64,000 bases of DNA from Acidimicrobiia bacterium (GTDB taxonomy: Bacteria; Actinomycetota; Acidimicrobiia; Acidimicrobiales; AC-14). Position numbers and translations under genes: made by a program. Below, in pieces: positions 50,099-60,568 of this stretch (the stretch's first letter is position 1; every line of letters starts with the position of its first letter). Location: contig JAHFUP010000004.1 of NCBI GenBank assembly GCA_023265025.1, forward strand, positions 62,001 through 126,000, read 5' to 3'. The notes beneath the pieces were generated by a model. The model ran no database searches. It saw only the letters and a list, made by a program, of their open reading frames with translations, and was not told the DNA's origin.

Positions 50099-50266
50099 GG
50101 GCCGAACTATCAACCCGCCGGTGCCGGCCCGGTGTGCCGATGGCGCAGATGCACCCCCACGCAGAGCCGCGCGGCTCAGTCGTGGCCGTCGGCACTCCAC
50201 CGGGCGGTCGGGGAACGCGCGATCGCGCCATAAAGCGGCGCGACGCCGGGGCCGACCCGAGGTTCC

Positions 50267-53200
50267 ATGCCCTCCATCGGCGGATCCACCCCCACACCGG
50301 CGAAGACCCCGGTTCCGTCCCGGGCCCGGTCGTACATGCCCCGCGGCGGCACGCTGCCGGACGACGTCTGGCGCAGCCGGCACCGGGGCATCCTCGCCGT
50401 CCTCTGGATCCACGTGCCCGCCCTCTTCGTGTTCAGCCTGGCGCGCGGCAAGCCCCTGCTCCATGGCCTCCTCGACGCCTGCATCGTCGCCAGCCCGGCG
50501 GTAGCCGCCCAACTCAGCTTGAGCCGGCGCAGGGAGAGCACCGTGTTCGCCGCCATCGGGCTCATGACGTCCTCCGCTGTGCTGGTCCACCTCTCCGGAG
50601 GTGTGATCGAGGCCCACTTCCACTTCATGGTGATGGTGGGCGTCGTCATGCTCTACCAGGACTGGTGGCCCTTCCTGATCTCCATCGGCTTCGTCCTGCT
50701 GCACCACGGCGTGGTCGGCGTGCTCACACCGCAGGACGTCTACAACCACAAGGGCGCATGGGAGCACCCCTGGGCATGGGCCGGGGTTCATGCCTCGGCC
50801 ATCGTCGCCATGACCATCGTCGGCGCCGCGAACTGGAGGCTGAACGAACGGTCCCAGGCTCAGCTGGCCAGCCTGGCCGCCATCGTGGCGTCCTCGGACG
50901 ACGCCATTTACGGCTGGACGGTCGACGGCGTCGTCAACAGCTGGAACCGTGGTGCGGAAGCGCTCTTCGGGTACACGCGCGCGGAGATCGTCGGCCGGCC
51001 CTTCCTCGTGCTCGTCCCCGCCGATCTGGCCGTCGACGCGACGGCCCGCCTGGGCGAAATCCAGCAAGCGCTTCGCGTCGAACCGTTCGACACGACGCTG
51101 GTGCACAAGGACGGGACCGTCATCGAAGTCTCGGTGACCGTCTCCGCGGTCCGGGACGTCGACGGGAACGTCGTCGGCGGCGCCACCATCGCACGCGACA
51201 TCACCGACCGCCGCCAGGCCGAGCAGGCCCTGCGGGCCAGCGAGGAGCGGACCCGGCGCATCGTCGACACCGCCCGGGACGCCTTCGTGGGCATCGACGG
51301 CGCCGGGATCATCGCCGACTGGAACGAGAGCGCCGAGCTGGCGTTCGGATGGACGCGGGCCGAGGCCATCGGCCGGCCGCTCGCCGAGACCCTCGTGCCG
51401 CCGGCGCTCCGGGGAGCGTGGGGCAACGACCTGGAGCGTTACCTGGCCGCCGACGAAGACGGTCGGCTCGAGGGCCGCATGGAGGTGGTCGCCCTACACC
51501 GCGATGGCCACGAGTTCCCCATCGAGGTGGCGATCTCCCATGCCGGCACCGGCACCGGCCGGCACTTCAGCGCCTTCATCCGCGACATCACCGAGCGCAA
51601 GCTCGGCGAACAAAACCTCCAGCACACCCTTTCGCTCCTGGCCGCCACGCTGGAGTCGACCGCCGACGGCATCCTCGTCACCGGCCCCGAGCTCCGGATC
51701 TCGAGCTTCAACCGGAAGTACGCCGAGATGTGGGGCCTGCCCGAGGCCGGCCTCCAGGGGAGCGACGGCCACGCCATATCCGTCGTGCTCGACCAGCTGT
51801 GCGAGCCCGACATCTTCGTCGCCGAGATCAGCCGGATCGCCGCCCACCCCGAGGCGTCGAGCATCGAAACGCTCTATCTCAGGGACGGTCGGATCATCGA
51901 GCGCTCGTCCGAGCCCAGACGCGTCGGCGGCGCCGTGGTCGGCCGGGTGTGGAGCTTCCGGGATGTCACGGTCCGGCGCCGGCTGGAATCCGAGCTGGCC
52001 GAGGCACGGGACAAGGCCCTGGAGTCCTCGAAGCTGAAGTCCGAGTTCCTCGCCACCATGAGCCACGAGATCCGTACGCCGATGAACGGCGTGATCGGGC
52101 TCACGGGTCTGCTGCTCGACAGCGGGCTCACCGAGACCCAGCACCAGTATGCCGACGGGGTCCGCGCCTCGGGCGAGGCGCTCCTCGGGATCATCAATGA
52201 CATCCTGGACTTCTCCAAGATCGAGGCGGGGAAGCTGGAGCTCGAGGCTGTCGACTTCGACCTGGCCGAGGCGATCGACGACGTGGCCGCGCTCGTCGCC
52301 CAGTCGGCCGGCGCCAAGGGCCTGGAACTGGTGGCCGACTGCCGGCCCGAGGTCCCGACCATGGTCCGCGGCGACGTGGGACGGCTTCGCCAGATCCTCC
52401 TGAACCTGGCGTCGAATGCGGTCAAGTTCACCGAGCACGGTGAGGTCGTGATCAGGGCCAGCCTGGGGACACCCCTCGGGGACGAGGAGACGGGCGCGGT
52501 CTCTGTGCGGCTGGAGGTGCTGGACACCGGCATCGGCATCGCGCCGACCGCGGTCGAGCGGCTCTTCGAGCCGTTCTCCCAGGCCGACGCATCGACGACC
52601 CGCCGCTACGGCGGCACCGGTCTGGGCCTGGCCATCTGCCGGCGCCTGGTGGAGGCGATGGGCGGCAGCATCGGGGTCGACAGCCGGCTCGGCCACGGCA
52701 GCACCTTCTGGCTCGAGCTGCCGCTCGAGCGGGCGAGCGCGCCGGCGGTCGGGCGGGGCGCATCGCCCGATCTCCTGCGGGGGCTGCGCGTCCTCGTCGT
52801 CGACGACAACCAGACCAACCGGCTCGTCCTCGGGTCACAACTCTTGGCGTGGGACATCTCGGCCGACCTCGCCCCTGACGCCTTCGTGGCCCTGCACCAC
52901 CTCCGCCATGCCGCCACCGAGGGTCGCCCCTACGACCTCGCGCTCATCGACATGGCCATGCCCGGCATGGACGGGCTGGGCCTGGCCCGGGTGGTGCGGG
53001 CCGAACCTGCGCTGCGGTCGATCCGAATGCTGCTCCTCAGCTCCATGACCGTCAGCGCCGAGGACGCGTTGAGCGCCGGGTTCTCCGTCCGGCTCGTCAA
53101 GCCGGCGAGGCTGACCCAGCTCCACGACGCCATCGTGCGGGCCATGGCGCCGGCACCCAAGCAGGACGCGCCGGCGACCAGCAGGTCGATCGTCGCGGCC

Positions 53201-53635
53201 GGTACCGTCCGCCGGCGCCTCCTGATCGTCGAGGACAACGCCATCAACCAGGCCGTGGCCAAGGGCATGGTGGCTCGGCTCGGGTACGACTGCGACGTGG
53301 CCGGCAACGGCATCGAGGCGCTCCAAGCCCTCGAGCGCCGGCAGTACGACGCCGTCCTGATGGACTGCCAGATGCCCGAGATGGACGGGTTCGAGGCGAC
53401 GGCCGAGATCCGGCGCGGGCCGGCGGCGACGAGGAGCGTTCCGATCGTCGCCATGACGGCCAGCGCGCTGATCGAAGACCGCGACCGGTGCCTCGACGCC
53501 GGCATGGACGACTACCTCGCCAAGCCGATCAAGGGGGGCGACCTCCAGCTCGTGCTGAGCCGGCTGCTCCCCGCCGGCGATGTCAGGAGTGACGGCGCGC
53601 CGCCCGTCTCGCGCTGGCCGACGACCGACGCGTGA
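50267..53635 (+). CDS. Membrane hybrid histidine kinase with PAS repeats and two receiver domains
   Basis: The 1122-residue protein has about five membrane helices (residues 40-185), three PAS domains (about 200-560), HisKA ([21 protein letters not shown]), HATPase_c ([46 protein letters not shown]), and two receiver domains. Receiver 1 ([25 protein letters not shown]) and receiver 2 ([27 protein letters not shown]) both keep the Asp. It is a phosphorelay hub that would need an Hpt partner; the divergent gene at 49331 provides one. ATG at 50267. Confidence 0.9.
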   Translation: MPSIGGSTPTPAKTPVPSRARSYMPRGGTLPDDVWRSRHRGILAVLWIHVPALFVFSLARGKPLLHGLLDACIVASPAVAAQLSLSRRRESTVFAAIGLMTSSAVLVHLSGGVIEAHFHFMVMVGVVMLYQDWWPFLISIGFVLLHHGVVGVLTPQDVYNHKGAWEHPWAWAGVHASAIVAMTIVGAANWRLNERSQAQLASLAAIVASSDDAIYGWTVDGVVNSWNRGAEALFGYTRAEIVGRPFLVLVPADLAVDATARLGEIQQALRVEPFDTTLVHKDGTVIEVSVTVSAVRDVDGNVVGGATIARDITDRRQAEQALRASEERTRRIVDTARDAFVGIDGAGIIADWNESAELAFGWTRAEAIGRPLAETLVPPALRGAWGNDLERYLAADEDGRLEGRMEVVALHRDGHEFPIEVAISHAGTGTGRHFSAFIRDITERKLGEQNLQHTLSLLAATLESTADGILVTGPELRISSFNRKYAEMWGLPEAGLQGSDGHAISVVLDQLCEPDIFVAEISRIAAHPEASSIETLYLRDGRIIERSSEPRRVGGAVVGRVWSFRDVTVRRRLESELAEARDKALESSKLKSEFLATMSHEIRTPMNGVIGLTGLLLDSGLTETQHQYADGVRASGEALLGIINDILDFSKIEAGKLELEAVDFDLAEAIDDVAALVAQSAGAKGLELVADCRPEVPTMVRGDVGRLRQILLNLASNAVKFTEHGEVVIRASLGTPLGDEETGAVSVRLEVLDTGIGIAPTAVERLFEPFSQADASTTRRYGGTGLGLAICRRLVEAMGGSIGVDSRLGHGSTFWLELPLERASAPAVGRGASPDLLRGLRVLVVDDNQTNRLVLGSQLLAWDISADLAPDAFVALHHLRHAATEGRPYDLALIDMAMPGMDGLGLARVVRAEPALRSIRMLLLSSMTVSAEDALSAGFSVRLVKPARLTQLHDAIVRAMAPAPKQDAPATSRSIVAAGTVRRRLLIVEDNAINQAVAKGMVARLGYDCDVAGNGIEALQALERRQYDAVLMDCQMPEMDGFEATAEIRRGPAATRSVPIVAMTASALIEDRDRCLDAGMDDYLAKPIKGGDLQLVLSRLLPAGDVRSDGAPPVSRWPTTDA

Positions 53636-53683
53636 CGACCTCTCCCACCATCCGCCGGCGGCCACACGGAGACCGAGGAAACC

Positions 53684-55483
53684 ATGCACACGCGTCATGA
53701 GGACCCCGAGACCGCAGGCCGACGCACGGGCGATGGCGCAACCTCCTCCGCGGCCTTCACAGACGTCGCGCTCTTCGACTCCGGCCCACCTCCGTCCGAT
53801 GACCGTCTCACGACCCGGCTCGTACCGGCCGCCGTCACGGCGCAGGACGGCCCACCCGGCTCAAGGCCGCGCCGGCGCCCGCCGCCGCACCTGAGAATCC
53901 TCGCCGTCGGCAGTGGGGCGATCGCCGTCCACCAGTTGCTCCCGGCCCGCTGGCACGAGCTGTCCTATGCCGGGATCGAGGCCTACATCTTGCTGGCCAT
54001 GGTCTGGGCCGTCCGCCGGCAACGGCCGCAACCGGCCAGGCCGTGGCGCCTGCTCACCACCGGGTTGGCGCTGCTCGTCCTCGGCGACATCACCTACAAC
54101 ATGCTGGCACTGGCCGGGGCGGAGCCGTTCCCCTCGGTGGCCGACGTGGCCTACCTCGCCAGCTACGTGGTGCTCTCCTGGGGCGTCATCTCCGTGCTCC
54201 ATCTCCGCCGTCACCACGGCGACCGCACTGCGATCGTCGACGCCATGCTCGTGACGGTGGCCTCGGCTGCCATCACCTGGGTGTTTCTCGTCGCCCCCGG
54301 CGACTACGTCGGCGTGCCACTGCTCGACAGCCTTGTCTCCGCCGCCTACCCGGTGGCGGACGTGGTCCTGCTGGCGTTTCTCTACCGCCTCATGATCGCC
54401 CCGGGATCGCAGCCACCGTCCGAGCGCCTCCTGGCGCTCGGCATCTCCTTGCTGCTCGTCGCCGACGTCGTGTACGCCAGGCTGGCGCTCAACGACGCCT
54501 ACGCCGTCGGCTCGTGGCTCGACGCCGTGTACCACGGGTCATATCTGTGCTTCGCCATGGCCGCCGCCCACCCGACGATGCACATGCTCGCCGACCCCGA
54601 ACCTGGGTACTCCGAGAAGAACCGGTCCCGGCTCTGGCTTCTCGCGGGCATCTCGCTGGTGCTGCCCCTCCTTGCCGGCTTCCAGGTGTCCGACGGCCAC
54701 GAGCGCAACGCCCTGATCCTCGCCGCCGCGTCGGCGGCTGCCTTCTTCCTGCTGACGTTCCGCACCGGCGTGCTCAACGCCACCCTGGCCGCCACGCTGC
54801 ACCGCGAGGAGGACGCGCTCCGCCGCGAGCGCATCCTGCGCAGCCTCGGGACAGCGCTCGTCAGCACCCAGGACCGGCGCGCCATCTTCGCCGCCGCCGT
54901 CGACCATGCCCGCCTGCTGGCCGGCGACCGCGCTGACGCTCTGCTGCTCTTCGCCGGTGACGGGAGCGAGCTGGTCGCCACGGCGTCCGACCGTCGGTGC
55001 CTGCCCCGATCCGGGCTCGTCCTCGATCGCGGGCTACCCGACGACGTCGAGCTCCGGCTCCTCGAAGGGCGGGCCGTCGTTGCCCTGCCCGACGAGGAGA
55101 GCGAGCTGCGGGCGCTGCTGCCGGCCGTCTTCATCGACCGCCCGCTCTTCGTCGCACCAGTGTTCGCCGGAGGCAGGTTGCGCGGCGCCCTGGTCGTCGT
55201 CCCCATCGAGGCCGACGACCAGCCGGGCCGGTTGGCGGCGGCATGCGAGGCCGTGGCGTCGGCAGTGTTGCTGGCCCTGGAGTCAGCCGAGCTGGCCGAG
55301 CGTCTCCTCGACGAGCGAAGCGAGCAGCGCTTCCGCGCCATGGTCCGCAACTCCTCCGACATCGTCCTCGTCCTCCGGCCGGATGGAACGGTGCGGTTCC
55401 TCACTCCCTCCGTGACCCGCGCGTTGGGCTGGGAGGTGGATGAACTGCTCGGCCGGCACGTCACCGGGCTGGTCCACCCGTAG
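53684..55483 (+). CDS. Broken histidine kinase, N-terminal part (membrane, GAF, start of PAS)
   Basis: The 599 codons from ATG 53684 hold about eight membrane helices (residues 75-310), a GAF domain (about 380-540) and the first half of a PAS domain (MVRNSSDIVLVLRPDGTVRF). The frame ends at TAG 55481 in the motif HP-stop-DAG, where related PAS domains read HPEDAG; a GAG-to-TAG change is likely. The same frame then continues into a kinase core, so this is the front part of one gene of 929 codons. It may still make a truncated membrane sensor. Confidence 0.7.
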   Translation: MHTRHEDPETAGRRTGDGATSSAAFTDVALFDSGPPPSDDRLTTRLVPAAVTAQDGPPGSRPRRRPPPHLRILAVGSGAIAVHQLLPARWHELSYAGIEAYILLAMVWAVRRQRPQPARPWRLLTTGLALLVLGDITYNMLALAGAEPFPSVADVAYLASYVVLSWGVISVLHLRRHHGDRTAIVDAMLVTVASAAITWVFLVAPGDYVGVPLLDSLVSAAYPVADVVLLAFLYRLMIAPGSQPPSERLLALGISLLLVADVVYARLALNDAYAVGSWLDAVYHGSYLCFAMAAAHPTMHMLADPEPGYSEKNRSRLWLLAGISLVLPLLAGFQVSDGHERNALILAAASAAAFFLLTFRTGVLNATLAATLHREEDALRRERILRSLGTALVSTQDRRAIFAAAVDHARLLAGDRADALLLFAGDGSELVATASDRRCLPRSGLVLDRGLPDDVELRLLEGRAVVALPDEESELRALLPAVFIDRPLFVAPVFAGGRLRGALVVVPIEADDQPGRLAAACEAVASAVLLALESAELAERLLDERSEQRFRAMVRNSSDIVLVLRPDGTVRFLTPSVTRALGWEVDELLGRHVTGLVHP

Positions 55484-55510
55484 GACGCGGGCGCGGTCAC
55501 CGCCGCCCTG

Positions 55511-56469
55511 ATGACGGCGTTGAGCACGCCCCGGACCCACGGGCCGTTCCAATGCAGGTACCGCCACCGGGACCTCTCCTGGCGCTACCTGGAGGCCATC
55601 GGCATGAGCCTCCTCGACGACCCAGCAGTCGAGGGCATCATCGTCAACGTGCGCGACGTGACCGAGCGCGTGCAACTCGCCGAGTCGCTGAAGGCGGGTG
55701 AGGAACGCCTCGCCAGCCAGGTCGCAGAGCTCCAGGAGCTGCACAGGGTCAAGAACGACTTCGTGGCCATGATCTCCCACGAGCTGCGTACCCCGCTCAC
55801 CAGTATCCTCGGGCAGCTCGAGCTCCTCGGCGACGGCGACTACGGCGACCTGGTGGGTGACCAGGTGAAGGCGGTCGCCGCCATGGACCGCAACAGCCAC
55901 CGGCTGCTCGTCCTGATCGAGGACCTCCTCACGGTCGCGCGCATCGAGTCGGCCCGCCTCCAGCTGCGTCGGACCGCGACCGACATCGTCCCGTTCGTCG
56001 AAGGCCTGCGGGCATCATGTGCCCCGCCGGCCGAGGCCCGTTCGGTGGCGCTGCACATCCACGTGGAGCCGACGGTCGGACGGGCCGACATCGACGCCCT
56101 GCAGATGGAGCGGGCGCTCGTGAACCTCCTGACGAACGCCGTCAAGTTCACCCCGCCCGAGGGCAGGGTGGAGCTCGGCGTCCGCCCGGTGGGCGACTCG
56201 GTTGTGTTCACGGTGTCGGACAACGGGATCGGGATACCTCTGGACGAGCAGGACCAGCTGTTCAAGCGGTTCTTCCGCTCGTCGCTGGCCACAGACCTGG
56301 CGGTCCAGGGAAGCGGCTCGGCCTGGTGATCACCAAGAGCATCGTGGAGGAGCACGGAGGCACGATCCGGGTGACGTCGATGGAGGGGCGCGGCACGACC
56401 GTCGTCGTCACGATCCCGCTGTCCGCCTCAGTCGACGTCGCCGAAGGTGTCGCCGTAGTTGCTTCGTAA
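55511..56469 (+). pseudogene. Broken histidine kinase, C-terminal part (PAS end, HisKA, ATPase) with frameshift
   Basis: After the in-frame stop the frame goes on through a PAS end (WRYLEAIG), HisKA (KNDFVAMISHELRTPLTSILG) and most of HATPase_c (ALVNLLTNAVKFTPPEG, SDNGIGIPLDEQ). Near 56318 one base is missing in 'AGCGGCTCGGCC': the G2 box GSGLGL is broken, this frame ends at 56329, and the shifted frame carries the remainder (VITKSIVEEHGGTIRV) to 56469. Without the G2 box the ATPase cannot bind ATP. Two independent lesions argue for a decayed gene, unless both are sequence errors. It overlaps the end of the convergent EAL gene by 42 bases. Confidence 0.75.
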
Positions 56470-57681
56470 GGCGGAGATGGGGCCCGGTCGGGCCAGCCGG
56501 TAGCCCTGCGCAGCCGGGATGCCGAGGGCCCGGAGCGACCTGAGCTCCTCGACGGACTCGACGCCCTCGGCGACGAGCACGGCATTGATCTCCGCCGCGA
56601 ACCCCACCAGCGCCGAGGCGAGGGCCCGGCGGGCAGGGTCGGCGTCGATGCTGCGGGTAAGGGCGATGTCGAGCTTGACGACGTTCGGGCGCAACCGGAG
56701 GAGGTGGTGCAGCCCGGAGTAGCCGGCGCCGGTGTCGTCGGCGGCGATGCGCACGCCGTCGCGTCGCGAGCGGTCGAGGGCGCGAAGCAGCGCCTCGTAG
56801 TCGCCAACGCGGGTGTGCTCGGTGAGCTCGAGCACGATGCGATGTCCGCTTGACGCCCGGAAGAGGGCGGCGAGCTCGGGGCCCACCGCCGTCTCGGGCG
56901 ACGCGTTGACCGACATGTAGGTGTCGACCGGCAGCTCGTCGAGGACGGCGAGCGCCGATGCGACCGCGTGGATCTCCATCTCGACGCCGCGGCCGACGAC
57001 CTGCGCCTCGGCGAACCACTCGTTCGGCGGCCGATGGGGCTCGGCGTCGAACCGGGCCAGTGCCTCGGTGCCGACGAGGCGACCGTCGACGAGGCTGACG
57101 ATGGGTTGGAACACCATGAAGAGGAGGTTCTGTTCGAGCACCCGCTCGATGCGGGCGGTGCTCTGTGCGAACGCCTCGGCCGCCTCCCGCTCGCGCTCGT
57201 GCTGGGTGTCGAGCTCGGCCTGGAGGTCCGCGTTGTGGCGTTGGAGCCGGGTGTAGAGGTCCTTGGTCTCGAGCAGGTTCCGCACGCGCAGGACGACCTC
57301 GATGGCGTCGAACGGCTTGGTCAGGAAGTCCTTGGCGCCGGCGGCGAGCGCCTGTTGCCTGGTGGCGGCGTCGCCGTCGGCCGTGAGCACCACTACGGGC
57401 AGGAAGGCGCCGGCAGGCAGGACGGCGTGCAGCGCCTCCATCACCGCGAACCCGTCCATACCCGGCATGTGCAGGTCCAACAGGAGGATGTCGGGCACCT
57501 CGACGACGCACCTCTCCAGCGCCGGCGCCGGGTCGGTGAAGCCCTCGACCGTCGCCACGCCGGCGCTGCCCAGCAGGCGGGACAGCATCCTCACGTTGGC
57601 GGCACTGTCGTCGACGACCATCACCCTGCTCTGGGCTAGGAGGCCGGGCGCCGGGCCGGCGAAAGTTTCCGTGGCCGTCAC
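56428..57681 (-). CDS. Response-regulator c-di-GMP phosphodiesterase (REC-EAL)
   Basis: From GTG 57681 the 417-residue protein has a receiver domain (RVMVVDDSAANVRMLSRLLG, DLHMPGMDG, KPFDAIE), a coiled linker and an EAL domain. Catalytic motifs are kept: TEALARF, VNASPET, ELTEHT, ADDTGAGYSGL, VKLDIAL, VAEGVES, QGYRLARP. It would hydrolyse c-di-GMP when its receiver is phosphorylated. No GGDEF cyclase is in the window. The GTG overlaps the TGA of the upstream hybrid kinase by 4 bases, which makes that kinase the likely phosphodonor. Confidence 0.92.
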   Translation of the reverse strand: MTATETFAGPAPGLLAQSRVMVVDDSAANVRMLSRLLGSAGVATVEGFTDPAPALERCVVEVPDILLLDLHMPGMDGFAVMEALHAVLPAGAFLPVVVLTADGDAATRQQALAAGAKDFLTKPFDAIEVVLRVRNLLETKDLYTRLQRHNADLQAELDTQHEREREAAEAFAQSTARIERVLEQNLLFMVFQPIVSLVDGRLVGTEALARFDAEPHRPPNEWFAEAQVVGRGVEMEIHAVASALAVLDELPVDTYMSVNASPETAVGPELAALFRASSGHRIVLELTEHTRVGDYEALLRALDRSRRDGVRIAADDTGAGYSGLHHLLRLRPNVVKLDIALTRSIDADPARRALASALVGFAAEINAVLVAEGVESVEELRSLRALGIPAAQGYRLARPGPISALRSNYGDTFGDVD

Positions 57682-60152
57682 AGTCCCGCGAGGATCCCGT
57701 CGATGACTTCGAGGAGCACCGCAACATCGAGCGGTTTGGTGAGGTAGGCGGCCGCACCGGCCGAGAGAAGGCGCTGCACCTGGCCGGCGGTGGCGTCGGC
57801 GGTCACCATCACGACGGGGATGGACGACGTCATAGGGTCCTCCCGGAGGCGGTGGAGGATCTCCTCGCCGCTGATGTCGGGCAGGTGGAGGTCGAGCAGG
57901 ATCAGCGCCGGCTGGTGCTGGCGGGCGAGCTCGATCCCGAACCGGCCCTGCATCGCGGAGACGACCACGACGTCGTCCCGGCGGTTGAGGATCCGCTCGA
58001 TGAGCCGGAGGTTCGAGGGGTTGTCCTCGATATGGAGCAGCTTGTGGGTCCGGCCGGTGTGCTCCTGGCCGTTGAGCGGTGCGGCGACCGCCGGCGCCTC
58101 GGGCCGGAGCCGCTCGTAGCGCTCGACTGGGCCCTCGACCCGGGGAAGGTCGACGGAGAACGTGCTCCCGCGGCCGACAACGCTCTCGACGACCAGCGCG
58201 CCGCCCATCGCCTCGGCGAGGTTCTTGGACAGCGCGAGCCCGATGCCAGTGCCTTCGATGTCGGTGGAGGCGGCGTCCAGCCGGTCGAACGGCGAGAACA
58301 GCCGGTTCATCTGCTCGGGCCTGATCCCGGGACCCGTATCGGCAACGCTTATACGGATTCCCGTCGCCCCGAGCACCTGGCACGAGATGGCCACGGAGCC
58401 TCGGGCGTGGTTGTACTTCACCCCGTTCGAGAGCAGGTTGAGCAGCACCTGCTTGGACCGCTGCCGGTCGGCGAAGATGTACTCGGACATGCCGGTCTCG
58501 GCGGCGATCATCGTGATCTGCCGCTGTTCGGCGAGTGACCGGACGAGGTCGAGTGACTCGTGCACCAGTTCCGACACGAGGACCGGCTCGGGAGAGAGGA
58601 GGAGGCGCCCGGTCTCGATGCGCGTGATGTCGAGGACCTCGTCGATGAGGTCGAGGAGGTGGCGACCACCCTTGAGGATCTGGTCGACGGGCTCGATGTC
58701 GTCGCCGGGCAGGGCTTGCATCTTCAGCAGCTGGCTGAAGCCGAGCACTGCGTTGAGCGGAGTCCGCAGCTCGTGGCTCATCCGGGACAGGAACTCGCTC
58801 TTCGACCGGTTGGCGGCCTCCGCGGCCTGCTGGGCGCCACGGAGCGCTTCCTCGGCGGCCCGCCGCGTCGAGATGTCGGTGATGTATACGAACACGCCCG
58901 CGTCGCGGCCGTCCTCGTCGACGTCGGGCACCGAGAGCCCCGAGACCCATTGGTCCGAGCCGTCCGGGCGCCGGATGCGGAACTCGGTCAGCACCGCGCC
59001 GGCGTCGCGTTCGCGCAGCCTCTCGCTGACGAGCTCGCCGACTTTTGCGTCCTCCGGATGCAGGTACGGGAGCAGGCTGCCAACCTGCATGATCTCCTCA
59101 CGCTGCAGGGCCAGGATCCGCTCCACGTTGGGGCTCACGTACGAGATGCGCGGCTCGGAGCCGGAGAGGTCGGCCCGGATGACGACCGCGGGACCTGACA
59201 TGAGCAGGCGCTCGAGGAACCGGAAGGTCGTTCCCAACTCCTCGGTGCGGGCGTCCACCAATGCGCTGGCGAAGTCCTGCCGGCGGGCGAGAGTCTGCAC
59301 CACCGCGGCGGTGAGGAGTGCGGCGACGAGGCCGGCGCCCAGGATGATCCACGGCGCCTTCGCCGGGAACGAGCCCGCCAGCGAGGAACGGGCCCGGACG
59401 ACGAGCGTCCACCGTTCGGCACCAAGGGTGAACGGCACCTCAAGGACGTCGCCACCGGCAAGGGGGAGCTCGCGTTCGCTGGTGAACACCAGGCGGTCGG
59501 GGTCGACACCCGACGACGCGTACAGCGCGCCGCTCATTTCGCTGAACGGCGACCCGGGCGTGCGGGGCAGTGGTCGACCGGGATCGATCTCGGACTCCAG
59601 CATCGCCACGATGCGCGTCGGTGCCGGCGCCGCCACCGCGAAGATCAGCTTCGTCCGGTCGCCCTCCTTGACAATGTCCGCGGCGGGCAGGCGGGCCTGG
59701 AGGGACCGCATGGCAACCTGCGCCCTGTCGCCCGCCGGCTGGCCCCGGACAAGGGATCCGCCGACTGCGGACGTCACGACGAACCCGGTGTCCCCCTCAC
59801 TGAGCGCGGCGACCGACGTCCCCGGCACCCGGGCAAGGACGCCTGCACCCTGCAGGAAGCCCGTCTGGTCGGGAAGGGTCGCCAGCAGCGCCAGGAGCTC
59901 GAGCCGGGAGTACGACGACTCGAGGGCGTTCTGGAGCAGGGCGGTGACCTCGCCGGCCCGCTCCTGCAGCAAGCGGCGGTCGTTCTGCGCCACCACGTTG
60001 TGTGTCACCCCGAACGCGGTGACGGATGCTCCGGCCAGAATGATGAAAACTGAGGCCGCTACCGATGCTCTGGGCGACGCCCGTCGGCGTCCCGGTCGGT
60101 TCGGCCCCATCCTCATATCTCGCTTCGTCGCCGCATGGGTCGGCCCCTGCAT
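57678..60152 (-). CDS. Membrane hybrid histidine kinase (CHASE-like, PAS, REC)
   Basis: The 824-residue protein has a membrane helix near residues 30-50, an extracytoplasmic CHASE-like sensor to about 265, and a second helix near 267-285. PAS (FRIRRPDGSDQWVSG), HisKA (KSEFLSRMSHELRTPLNAVLG), HATPase_c (VLLNLLSNGVKYNHARG, ADTGPGI, GTGIGLALSKNLAEAMGG) and a C-terminal receiver (LLHIEDNPSNLRLIERIL, DLHLPDISG, TKPLD) follow. It is coupled to the REC-EAL gene by a 4-base overlap, suggesting a c-di-GMP signalling pair. Start at ATG 60152 or 60116. Confidence 0.9.
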   Translation of the reverse strand: MQGPTHAATKRDMRMGPNRPGRRRASPRASVAASVFIILAGASVTAFGVTHNVVAQNDRRLLQERAGEVTALLQNALESSYSRLELLALLATLPDQTGFLQGAGVLARVPGTSVAALSEGDTGFVVTSAVGGSLVRGQPAGDRAQVAMRSLQARLPAADIVKEGDRTKLIFAVAAPAPTRIVAMLESEIDPGRPLPRTPGSPFSEMSGALYASSGVDPDRLVFTSERELPLAGGDVLEVPFTLGAERWTLVVRARSSLAGSFPAKAPWIILGAGLVAALLTAAVVQTLARRQDFASALVDARTEELGTTFRFLERLLMSGPAVVIRADLSGSEPRISYVSPNVERILALQREEIMQVGSLLPYLHPEDAKVGELVSERLRERDAGAVLTEFRIRRPDGSDQWVSGLSVPDVDEDGRDAGVFVYITDISTRRAAEEALRGAQQAAEAANRSKSEFLSRMSHELRTPLNAVLGFSQLLKMQALPGDDIEPVDQILKGGRHLLDLIDEVLDITRIETGRLLLSPEPVLVSELVHESLDLVRSLAEQRQITMIAAETGMSEYIFADRQRSKQVLLNLLSNGVKYNHARGSVAISCQVLGATGIRISVADTGPGIRPEQMNRLFSPFDRLDAASTDIEGTGIGLALSKNLAEAMGGALVVESVVGRGSTFSVDLPRVEGPVERYERLRPEAPAVAAPLNGQEHTGRTHKLLHIEDNPSNLRLIERILNRRDDVVVVSAMQGRFGIELARQHQPALILLDLHLPDISGEEILHRLREDPMTSSIPVVMVTADATAGQVQRLLSAGAAAYLTKPLDVAVLLEVIDGILAGL

Positions 60153-60224
60153 CGTGAAGGCCCGCCCCTTCTCAGAGCGTACCGCAGCGCCCTCGGCATG
60201 GCGAGCCGCGAGGAACCCGCCCTC

Positions 60225-60455
60225 CTACCCTTCCCCCGGCCCGAGAAGCGCGGCGAGCTGTCCGACAAGTTCGGCCGCCCGCCGGCCGGCGGTGCCGATC
60301 TCCGTAAGGTCCTCCACGAGATCCGTCCGATCAGCGAGCTCGTTCGTGACGAGGACCGAGTAGTTGATGACCAGACCGAGCGCGTTTCGCAGGTCGTGGA
60401 TGATCTCGCGCGCCCTGGCGCGATCATCCCCGCCCAGATCCACAAGGCCGACCAT
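60225..60455 (-). CDS. Stand-alone HisKA-like small protein
   Basis: From ATG 60455 the 76-residue protein is little more than one dimerisation helix pair: REIIHDLRNALGLVINYSVLV, then LTEIGTAGRRAAELVGQLAALL. It is clearly related to the HisKA of the divergent hybrid kinase at 60569 (AHDFNNLLGVILNYTALL, EVRAAAERGAALTRQLLAF). With no ATPase or sensor domain it may act as a phosphotransfer or decoy dimer partner. An upstream ATG at 60584 would extend over the kinase promoter. The 113 bases up to the kinase start serve both genes. Confidence 0.55.
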   Translation of the reverse strand: MVGLVDLGGDDRARAREIIHDLRNALGLVINYSVLVTNELADRTDLVEDLTEIGTAGRRAAELVGQLAALLGPGEG

Positions 60456-60568
60456 ATCAATATCAATGCGCTCGGTGCGCGGCCACCCCTTCGGGAATGT
60501 CGCCACCGGGAGCGCAACGCCATGACGTTCGCGCCTTCTCACGGTATTCTCCACGAGCGGGGGAGGGT

